Shown: one piece after another, positions 1-5,989 of the stretch
Position numbering within the stretch: position 1 is the stretch's first letter
Layout of the letters: each line of letters starts with the position of its first letter
Notes under the pieces: model-generated
Told to the model about the DNA's origin: nothing
Databases searched by the model: none
What the model saw: only the letters and a program-made list of their open reading frames with translations
Translations under genes and position numbers: made by a program
NCBI GenBank assembly: GCA_900554945.1
Contig: USJN01000103.1
Location: 1 to 5,989 of the forward strand
Direction: 5' to 3'
DNA length: 5,989 nucleotides
Source of the DNA: an uncultured Coriobacteriaceae bacterium
Lineage (GTDB): Bacteria; Actinomycetota; Coriobacteriia; Coriobacteriales; Eggerthellaceae

Positions 1-1190
1 TGGTCCATGTCGAGGATGCTCGCCACGTCGTGCGGGTGAATGCCGCGCACGTTGAAGCTGATGACCCCATGGTGGTCTTCGGGGCGCGGGCTGCCGATGA
101 TGTCGATGTAGGGCAGCTGCGCCATTTCCTCCATGCAGTATTTCACGAGCGCCTTCTCGCGAGCGCCGATCACGTCGAGTCCGACCGACTCCACGTATGC
201 AATCGCTGCGGCCGTGGCGTAGATCCCCGCCGCGTCCTGCGTGCCGGCCTCGAACTTCTCGGGGATAGGCGCCCAGGTGGCGTCCTGCTCGGTGACGGAA
301 TCGATCATCTCGCCGCCGGTCAGGAAAGGCGGCATGGCACGCAACAGCTCGTCTTTGCCCCACAGCACGCCCATACCGAAGGGTCCGAAGATCTTGTGGG
401 CGGAAAGCGCGAAGAAGTCGGCGCCAAGCTCTTCCACGTTCACGGGAATGTGCGGCGTGGACTGCGCGCCGTCGATGACGAAGTAGCCGCCCTGCTCATG
501 GACGCGACGTCCCAGCTCGGCAACGGGGTTTTCCACGCCGAGCACGTTGGAGACATGCACGACGGAGAGGATCTTCGTCTTCGGCCCGATCTTTTTGTCC
601 ATCTCCTCCGGCTGGATGATGCCGTTCTCGTCGGGGTAGAGGTAGACGAGCTTCGCGCCTGCGTCGCGGCACGCCTGCTGCCAGGGGATGAGGTTCGAAT
701 GGTGCTCCATGATGGTGATGCACACCTCGTCGCCAGGCTTGAGCACGGTGGGGGCGAAGGCCTTCGCCACGATGTTGAGCGATTCGGACGCGTTGCGCGT
801 GAGCACGATGTCGTGCCAGTCGGGCGCGCCGATGAACTTGGCGACGCGATGGCGCGCCACCTCGATGGCCTCGGTGGCCTCGACCGATAGGCGGTACAAG
901 CCGCGAAGCGCGTTCGCGTTCATCTCCTCGTAGAAGCGGCGCTGCGCATCGAGCACGGTCTTGGGTCGCTGCGCAGTGGCGGCGCTGTCCAAAAACGCCA
1001 GGTCAGGATGGTTCGCCAGAAGCGGGAAGTCGCGCTTGTAGGGGTTCTCCGCGATGTTGGCGGCGCATACGATGTCGCTCGCCGTGGCGGAGGTTGCGGC
1101 TGCGTGCGCCGCGTCGGCGATCGCGCATGCGGTAGTGTCGCTGGCTGCTTGCTCGGCGGCGCGTGCGATAAGGGAATCGGTCTGGCTCAT
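1..1190 (-). CDS. sufS: SufS cysteine desulfurase (3' end cut by window edge)
   Basis: This is a PLP-dependent group II cysteine desulfurase, which converts L-cysteine to alanine and carries the sulfur as an enzyme persulfide for Fe-S cluster assembly. 396 codons are visible. The core runs from about residue 50 (KRDFPLL, FLDSAATAQRP near 66-76). EHHSNLIPWQ holds the PLP-stacking histidine (His163/164), DGAQSTPHIPV follows, and SAHKIFGPFG carries the Schiff-base lysine, Lys266. FEAGTQDAAGI lies further on. Numbering runs about 40 ahead of E. coli SufS, so the catalytic cysteine (E. coli Cys364) should be near residue 404, just outside the window. The ATG at 1190 is the only usable start: no ATG, GTG or TTG follows in frame before the core. 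It lies 1 nt after the sufD stop, and a GAGG sequence inside the end of sufD can serve as its ribosome site. Residues 1-48 are an unusual Ala-rich extension. Identification is secure. Confidence 0.96.
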   Translation of the reverse strand, partial: MSQTDSLIARAAEQAASDTTACAIADAAHAAATSATASDIVCAANIAENPYKRDFPLLANHPDLAFLDSAATAQRPKTVLDAQRRFYEEMNANALRGLYRLSVEATEAIEVARHRVAKFIGAPDWHDIVLTRNASESLNIVAKAFAPTVLKPGDEVCITIMEHHSNLIPWQQACRDAGAKLVYLYPDENGIIQPEEMDKKIGPKTKILSVVHVSNVLGVENPVAELGRRVHEQGGYFVIDGAQSTPHIPVNVEELGADFFALSAHKIFGPFGMGVLWGKDELLRAMPPFLTGGEMIDSVTEQDATWAPIPEKFEAGTQDAAGIYATAAAIAYVESVGLDVIGAREKALVKYCMEEMAQLPYIDIIGSPRPEDHHGVISFNVRGIHPHDVASILDMD

Positions 1191-1191
1191 G

Positions 1192-2471
1192 TTACATCGC
1201 CTCTTCGTCTGCGCCCACGAGCTCGAAGGGCACGTTCAGTTCTGCGGCAAGGCGCGCAACCGAGGCGCGCACCTGGGCGTCCGGCGCGTTGATGGCCGCT
1301 TCCTCAAGGGTTGCGTTCGCGAACAGCCGCTCGGCAGCTTCCTGGGAAATGCCGCGCGTCATCAGGTAGTTCATCTGCTCGGGGCGCACGTGGCCGATCG
1401 TGGCCCCGTGGTTGCCCGCCACGTCGTCCTCGTCGCACAGGATGGTGGGGATGGTCTTGTTGACCACTTTCTCGTCGGCGAGGAGCACCGTCTCGCGCTC
1501 GGTGCCTTCCGCGCCCTTGCAGCCGTGCACCAGATCGATCGTGCCGCGCAGCACCTTGCGGGACCTATCGGCCAAAACGCCGTTGGCGTCGAGGTTGCAG
1601 GTGGTCTTCTTGCCGCGATGCCGCACGATGTAGTTGAAGTCGCGGCGCTCGTCGCCGTGCCCCAGGTAGCGCGTGTGGATGGTGGCGTCTGCACGGTCTC
1701 CGCGCAGGTCGCAGGCAAGCCCGGTGTAGGACTGCCCGGCGCCGAGCACGCGGTGGTCGACCTGGATGCGCGCATCCTCGCAGGCGATGTATCCTTCGCC
1801 GTCGAGAGCGATCCAGCCTTGCCCGAGCGTGTGGATGGTCGCCACGTTCACCCGTGCGTTCTTGCCGGCGAACACGCGGGCGTACAGGCCGATGATGCCT
1901 GCACCGGCGTCGGGGGAGTCGAACGCGACGTTGAGCGTGATGGTGGAGTTCTCCGCCGCCACGATGTCGACGCAGGCCACGTTCGCCTTGCCGTTGATGC
2001 CGTTGACGCGGATGGTGGCGCGCTCCGTGGCGCCCGCCTTGGTGGCAAGCACGATGCGTCCCTCGCGGGCTCCGCCGACTTCCTCCAGATAGGCTGTGGC
2101 CTCATCGCCCAAGGCACACTCGAAGGTGCCGGCGATGCTCTGCGCCATCTCTTCTTCCACGGCGCGCTTCTCGAACACGGAGAGCGCGGGGATGTCCAGG
2201 TCGTGAGGGTCTACGTCGGGGCGGACCGCCTGCAGGATGGCGCGCGTGTCGGGCGCGGCCTTCGCGTTCGCAGCGTCGAGCTCGGCCTGGGCGGCTGCCA
2301 CCGCCGTATTGAAGGCGTCCTGCGCGCCGAGGAGCGCCTCGTCGGCCTCGACCACAGCAGACCGCGCGGCCTCAAGCCCTTCGGGCACGTCGACGGTCGT
2401 CTCGTTCATATGCAGCTGATGCCACGTCGCTGCGGGCATCGCGTTCACGTGATTCAAAGTGAGGGCGCTCA

Positions 2472-2472
<1 letters not shown>
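1192..2472 (-). CDS. sufD: SufD, Fe-S cluster assembly scaffold subunit
   Basis: SufD pairs with SufB and SufC in the SufBC2D scaffold that builds Fe-S clusters in the cytoplasm. The 426-residue protein has a short N-terminal segment (ATWHQLHMNET), then an Ala/Glu-rich helical stretch at about residues 30-75 with coiled-coil character. A beta-helix core typical of the SufB/SufD family follows from about 140 to 350. The C-terminal family signature NHGATIG (354-360) is followed by EQMNYLMTRGIS and a helical tail. His355 matches the E. coli SufD His360 implicated in cluster assembly, while the E. coli Cys358 position is Gly353. The ATG is chosen because it overlaps the sufB stop as TAATG, a translational-coupling arrangement, and a GGAAGGGG ribosome site lies in the last sufB codons. 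Met12 and Met22 are possible but less well placed starts. The lower sequence conservation and lack of the SufB cysteines separate it from SufB. Confidence 0.95.
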
Positions 2473-3884
<1,412 letters not shown>

Positions 3885-3892
3885 GGTTTGGG

Positions 3893-3899
3893 CCCCCTT
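3893..3899 (-). promoter_or_regulatory. Ribosome binding site of sufB
   Basis: On the minus strand AAGGGGG overlaps the TAA stop of sufC and lies 8 nt before the ATG at 3884. It decides in favour of this start over the in-frame ATG at 3977. Placement on the sufC stop suggests coupled translation of sufC and sufB. Confidence 0.8.
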
Positions 3900-4677
3900 A
3901 CGCGTCGGCTTCGGGGGTTGCGGCCTGCTCGAAGCGCTCGAAGCCGTGCGCGTCGATGTCGGCGATGAGCGCGGCATCGTCCTCGTGCACCAGATGCCCC
4001 TTCACCATGACGTGCACGCGATCGACGTCGACGTGCTCCAAGATGCGGGTATTATGCGTGATGATGATGAGCGTGCCGTCGCAGGTCTTGCGATATTCCT
4101 GGATGCCGCGGGACACGACGCCGAGCGCGTCGACGTCGAGGCCGGAGTCAGTCTCGTCCAAGATGGCCAGCTTCGGCTTGAGAAGCAGAAGCTGCAGCAT
4201 CTCGAGCTTCTTCTTCTCGCCGCCGGAGAAGCCCACGCCCAGCTCGCGGTCGAGGTACGCCGAGTCGAAGTCGAGGCTTTTCGCCAGCTCGCGCACGTGC
4301 TTGCGGAATTCCTTGCCCTTCATCTTGAAGCCCTCGCGGCCCTCGACGGTGGCGCGAAGGAAGCTCGACAGCGGCACGCCGGGAATCTCGACCGGCGCCT
4401 GGAAGCTCAAGAAAAGGCCCGCGCGCGAGCGCTTATCGGGGGAAAGATCCGTAATATCTTGCCCGTCGAAGGTCACGGTGCCCGAAGTTACGCTATACTC
4501 AGGATCGCCCATGATTACATGGCCGAGCGTCGATTTGCCGGCGCCGTTCGGGCCCATCATGACGTGCGTCTCGTGTGCACCGATCGCAAGGTCGATGTCG
4601 TGGAGGATGGGTTTGTCGCCTACCGAGGCCGACAGCCCCTGCAGTTTCAGCAGCGGGCTCGTTGCAGTGGTTTCCAT
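3898..4677 (-). CDS. sufC: SufC, ABC-type ATPase of Fe-S assembly
   Basis: SufC is a soluble ABC ATPase that dimerises within SufBC2D and drives conformational change during cluster assembly; it is not a transporter. The 259-residue length is typical (E. coli 248). Visible motifs in order are the Walker A loop GPNGAGKST (42-50), Q-loop FQAP with Gln93, ABC signature FSGGEKKKLEM (150-160), Walker B LAILDETDSGLD (170-181, Glu175 catalytic) and H-loop ITHNTRIL with His207. The FSGGEKKK plus DETDSGLDVDAL combination is diagnostic for SufC rather than other ABC ATPases. There are no membrane segments. It is the first gene of the operon, starting at an ATG with GAGAGGGG spaced 8 nt upstream and about 43 nt downstream of the predicted transcription start. 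All catalytic motifs are intact. The C-terminal tail ends in a short acidic, Ala-rich stretch. Confidence 0.98.
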   Translation of the reverse strand: METTATSPLLKLQGLSASVGDKPILHDIDLAIGAHETHVMMGPNGAGKSTLGHVIMGDPEYSVTSGTVTFDGQDITDLSPDKRSRAGLFLSFQAPVEIPGVPLSSFLRATVEGREGFKMKGKEFRKHVRELAKSLDFDSAYLDRELGVGFSGGEKKKLEMLQLLLLKPKLAILDETDSGLDVDALGVVSRGIQEYRKTCDGTLIIITHNTRILEHVDVDRVHVMVKGHLVHEDDAALIADIDAHGFERFEQAATPEADA

Positions 4678-4685
4678 GAAATATG

Positions 4686-4693
4686 CCCCTCTC
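4686..4693 (-). promoter_or_regulatory. Ribosome binding site of sufC
   Basis: GAGAGGGG on the minus strand, 8 nt before the sufC ATG, is a strong purine-rich Shine-Dalgarno sequence at normal spacing. Confidence 0.8.
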
Positions 4694-4703
4694 GTCTGTG
4701 CAT

Positions 4704-4726
4704 AATCCTATGAATTTTCTAGGAAT
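4704..4726. promoter_or_regulatory. Candidate Rrf2 operator of the suf operon
   Basis: A 23-bp dyad centred on 4715 has perfect arms TCCTA (4706-4710) and TAGGA (4720-4724) separated by 9 bp. Outer A/T and inner AA/TT pairs also match the symmetry. It abuts the downstream edge of the predicted suf -10 element and spans the predicted transcription start, so bound protein would block initiation. Rrf2 dimers bind dyads of this general size. I see no clear match to the E. coli IscR type 1 consensus, so assignment to the adjacent regulator rests on position and symmetry and is inference. Confidence 0.6.
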
Positions 4727-4754
4727 AAAATACCGCGACGCGCTAAAATGTCAA
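4727..4754 (-). promoter_or_regulatory. Predicted promoter of the suf operon
   Basis: On the minus strand a perfect -35 TTGACA (4754-4749) is followed after 16 bp by TATTTT (4732-4727), a four-of-six match to the housekeeping -10. The expected start is near 4720, giving a leader of about 43 nt to sufC. The A+T-rich block stands out from the G+C-rich surroundings. Shifting the -10 by a base or two is possible. Confidence 0.65.
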
Positions 4755-4774
4755 GTAATAGATTCCTTTCGCGC

Positions 4775-4780
4775 TAGAAT
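4775..4780 (+). promoter_or_regulatory. Possible -10 element of the Rrf2 regulator gene
   Basis: TAGAAT matches five of six bases of the housekeeping -10 and would give a transcription start near 4787 and a leader of about 73 nt. No convincing -35 is seen: the sequence 17-18 bp upstream (around 4751-4757) is poor and overlaps the -35 of the divergent suf promoter. If real, the promoter is weak or activator-dependent. Confidence 0.4.
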
Positions 4781-4848
4781 AAGTATGCGAAATCGAGTCG
4801 GCCGCACCCGGGGTTTTCCGAGGGCGAACCGTATCACGAGGGGGAAGT

Positions 4849-4852
4849 GAGG
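4849..4852 (+). promoter_or_regulatory. Ribosome binding site of the Rrf2 regulator
   Basis: GAGG lies 7 nt before the ATG at 4860, with a second purine run (GAGGGGGAAG) just upstream. It supports the chosen start. Confidence 0.7.
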
Positions 4853-4859
4853 ATAAACG

Positions 4860-5303
4860 ATGCTGGTAACCACGAAGGGGCGCTACGCGATGCGCCTCAT
4901 GATCCGCATTGCCCAGCAAGGCCCCGACGGGAAGGTTCCCCTGCGCAAAGTGGCCGAAGAGGAAGACATCTCGCTGAAATACCTCGAGCAGGTGGTTCGT
5001 CCGCTCATGGCCGCGGGGCTCGTGCGCAGCGTGAGGGGCAAAGGCGGCGGCTACGCGCTTGCCCGCGAGGCGTCCGAAATCCGCGCAGGCGACGTGCTGC
5101 GCGCGGCCGAGGGCTCCACGGTGCCCGTGGCGTGCAACGCGCTCGAGGATGACGTGATCGGCTGCCCGCGCAAGGGAGAGTGTACGACGGTGCGTTTCTG
5201 GGCGGGGCTTGACCAGGTGATCGAGGAATACGTCGACTCGGCCACGCTTGCTGACTTCCTGGAGTACGCGCCCGAGCCCGGCATGGCCATCGAGGGCTGC
5301 TAG
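4860..5303 (+). CDS. Rrf2/IscR-family transcriptional regulator, probable SUF repressor
   Basis: This 147-residue protein belongs to the Rrf2 family of winged-helix regulators, many of which sense iron, Fe-S cluster status, NO or redox state through a [2Fe-2S] cluster. It opens with LVTTKGRYAMR as in IscR. The helix-turn-helix spans about 26-52 (VPLRKVAEEEDISLKYLEQVV) and the wing is RGKGGGYALAR (59-69). Glu43 matches the IscR residue that tunes DNA selectivity. Cys92, Cys102 and Cys108 lie in the IscR ligand region, with C-X9-C-X5-C spacing instead of C-X5-C-X5-C. The fourth IscR ligand, His107, falls at Val111 here. A fourth cysteine, Cys147, is the last residue. Head-to-head placement with sufC, 182 nt apart with a dyad between, makes it the likely repressor of the suf operon. 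It need not be orthologous to IscR, so no symbol is given. Confidence 0.93.
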   Translation: MLVTTKGRYAMRLMIRIAQQGPDGKVPLRKVAEEEDISLKYLEQVVRPLMAAGLVRSVRGKGGGYALAREASEIRAGDVLRAAEGSTVPVACNALEDDVIGCPRKGECTTVRFWAGLDQVIEEYVDSATLADFLEYAPEPGMAIEGC

Positions 5304-5311
5304 TGTTTTCT

Positions 5312-5327
5312 CCCCGCGCCTGCGGGG
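5312..5327. repeat. Short G+C hairpin after the regulator gene
   Basis: CCCCGC (5312-5317) and GCGGGG (5322-5327) form a 6-bp stem with a GCCT loop, 8 nt after the regulator stop codon. No T-tract follows on either strand, so it is not a standard intrinsic terminator. It might aid termination or protect the mRNA 3' end. Confidence 0.4.
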
Positions 5328-5380
5328 TCCATCGCGCGGGCCGCGTGGGCTGAGAGATGACGTGGCGGTATGCTTATTCT

Positions 5381-5406
5381 CGACGCCGCGCAGGGGGATG
5401 GCGTCG
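5381..5406. repeat. 7-bp inverted repeat in the intergenic region
   Basis: CGACGCC (5381-5387) and GGCGTCG (5400-5406) are perfect inverted arms around 12 nt. No T-tract follows. In such G+C-rich DNA this could be chance; it is recorded because it is one of the few structures in the 159-nt gap between the regulator and the next gene. Confidence 0.3.
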
Positions 5407-5447
5407 CCCGGCGCCGCAAGTCTTGTGATGCGCGCGTTCCCCAAACC

Positions 5448-5456
5448 TGGTAAAGT
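5448..5456 (+). promoter_or_regulatory. Extended -10 promoter for the right-edge gene
   Basis: TGGTAAAGT reads as an extended -10 (TG, one base, then TAAAGT, four of six matches). Its last base is 6 nt before the ATG at 5463, so transcription would start at about the first base of the start codon. No Shine-Dalgarno sequence is visible in front of that ATG. Leaderless genes with a TANNNT element at this distance are common in Actinobacteria. It is flanked by a perfect 7-bp inverted repeat (ATGCGCG at 5428-5434, CGCGCAT at 5458-5464). Confidence 0.5.
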
Positions 5457-5462
5457 TCGCGC

Positions 5463-5989
5463 ATGGAAGACATTCTGTGCGACATATCGGCGTTTCGCTT
5501 TCATCGAACCCCTCCGCAGGTTCTAATGCTGTGCCCTCCTTACCCCGACAGGGCGACCGATAACAATCGTGCAGGCTTCAGGAGCCATATACTCACCCAT
5601 GAGATACTCGGTATCCCCGTCCATCTTTTAGCGACTGATCGCAAACGCCGACTGAACAACGTGAGCGCGGTGTCGCACCTCGTTACAAACGAGTTGCCAT
5701 TTGGGTGCATACAGCAAACAGACCTCGGTATTTCAACGGCAAGTCCTCTCTATTCACTATTTAATCTTGCCTCACATGTCGACGAAAACCATCTTGTTAT
5801 GGCGATGTACGAATTCTGCGGCACGTTTTCGGTATTTCGGCCGAGCCCAGTTGTTGAAGCGCTTCTCGACAGCATCGACTCTTCCGAGCTGCTTCCCCGG
5901 TCATTCGGGTGGCGGCGAGTCAAAAGTTCTTCGGGGAGAAAGACCGACCTTTGGAGACGCGAACCCCTTATCGAGCTGGGCGAATTGGG
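5463..5989 (+). CDS. Unrecognised protein, 3' end cut; possibly AbiEi-like
   Basis: An ATG (MEDILCDISAFRFHRTPPQV) opens a frame of 175 codons with no stop before the window edge. I do not recognise the family with certainty. The order of features loosely recalls actinobacterial AbiEi-type proteins, which often end in a DUF559/Vsr-like nuclease fold: a SHILTHEILGIPVHLLATD segment (about 46-64), a VSHLV...LPFGCIQ segment (75-90), GISTASPLYSLFNLA (94-108) and LVMAMYEFCG (115-124). Such a C-terminal domain would lie outside the window, so this is tentative. There is no signal peptide or membrane segment. Composition differs from its neighbours: by hand count 34/60, 27/60 and 26/60 G+C in 5641-5820, against 44/60 in a regulator line, with many codons ending in A or T (ATA, TTA, CTA, ACA). 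This suggests acquired or weakly constrained DNA. It is probably unrelated to the SUF genes. Confidence 0.75.
   Translation, partial: MEDILCDISAFRFHRTPPQVLMLCPPYPDRATDNNRAGFRSHILTHEILGIPVHLLATDRKRRLNNVSAVSHLVTNELPFGCIQQTDLGISTASPLYSLFNLASHVDENHLVMAMYEFCGTFSVFRPSPVVEALLDSIDSSELLPRSFGWRRVKSSSGRKTDLWRREPLIELGEL

Noticed and set aside
30..890. A 286-codon plus-strand frame at the left edge
   Set aside because: It is the complementary strand of sufS, whose active-site motifs are unmistakable.
3885..3977. Extended N-terminus for SufB from the ATG at 3977
   Set aside because: The 31 extra residues are Ser/Pro/Thr/Arg-rich, lie wholly within sufC, and the internal ATG at 3884 has a much better ribosome site and matches family N termini.
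4762..4780. A second operator, ATTC-N11-GAAT, over the regulator's -10
   Set aside because: The arms are only 4 bp and the spacing differs from the suf dyad. It shares CTAG(G)AAT with it, but this is too weak to call autoregulation.
5423..5428. TTGTGA as a -35 for the right-edge gene
   Set aside because: The gap to TAAAGT is 22 bp, too long for a normal promoter; the extended -10 explains the site better.
5304..5462. A small gene, RNA gene or mobile-element end in the gap before the right-edge gene
   Set aside because: No frame with a ribosome site, no tRNA-like fold, no terminal repeats or transposase remnants were seen. No CRISPR repeats occur anywhere in the window.
4743..5504. A 253-codon minus-strand frame over the regulator and its promoter
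   Set aside because: It covers the regulator gene in antisense and runs through both flanking intergenic regions; the translation has no family resemblance.

Overview
This window holds most of a SUF iron-sulfur cluster assembly operon on the minus strand, a divergently transcribed Rrf2/IscR-type regulator on the plus strand, and the start of an unrelated, more A+T-rich gene at the right edge. The high G+C content, actinobacterial-style gene spacing, an operon of SufC, SufB, SufD and SufS under an Rrf2 protein, and the style of the right-edge protein suggest a gut actinobacterium of the class Coriobacteriia (Eggerthellaceae-like). That assignment is inference; no rRNA or other marker gene is present.

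Layout, left to right. Positions 1-1190 (minus) are sufS, the PLP cysteine desulfurase, cut by the window edge just before its expected catalytic cysteine. Positions 1192-2472 (minus) are sufD, 2472-3884 (minus) sufB and 3898-4677 (minus) the ATPase sufC. Transcription runs from right to left, so the operon order is sufC-sufB-sufD-sufS. The junctions are very tight: a 13-nt gap, a TAATG overlap and a 1-nt gap. The divergent control region at 4678-4859 contains a good minus-strand promoter (TTGACA, 16 bp, TATTTT). A 23-bp dyad (TCCTA-N9-TAGGA) abuts its -10 element and covers the predicted transcription start. The Rrf2-type regulator gene lies at 4860-5303 (plus).

Positions 5304-5462 are intergenic, with two G+C-rich inverted repeats but no T-tract terminator. 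From 5463 an open frame of at least 175 codons runs off the right edge. Its composition is clearly less G+C-rich, and it appears to have an extended -10 element placed so that the mRNA would start at the ATG.

How the genes work together: SufS takes sulfur from cysteine as a persulfide and passes it, normally through SufU or SufE (not in this window), to the SufB-SufC-SufD scaffold, where clusters are built with ATP hydrolysis by SufC. The Rrf2 protein carries three cysteines in the position of the IscR cluster ligands. It is the natural candidate to sense cluster status and repress the operon through the dyad. The core machinery is well-understood biology. The less ordinary points are the regulator's missing IscR-type histidine ligand, the SufS N-terminal extension and motif changes, the operator candidate, and the unrecognised leaderless-looking gene at the edge.
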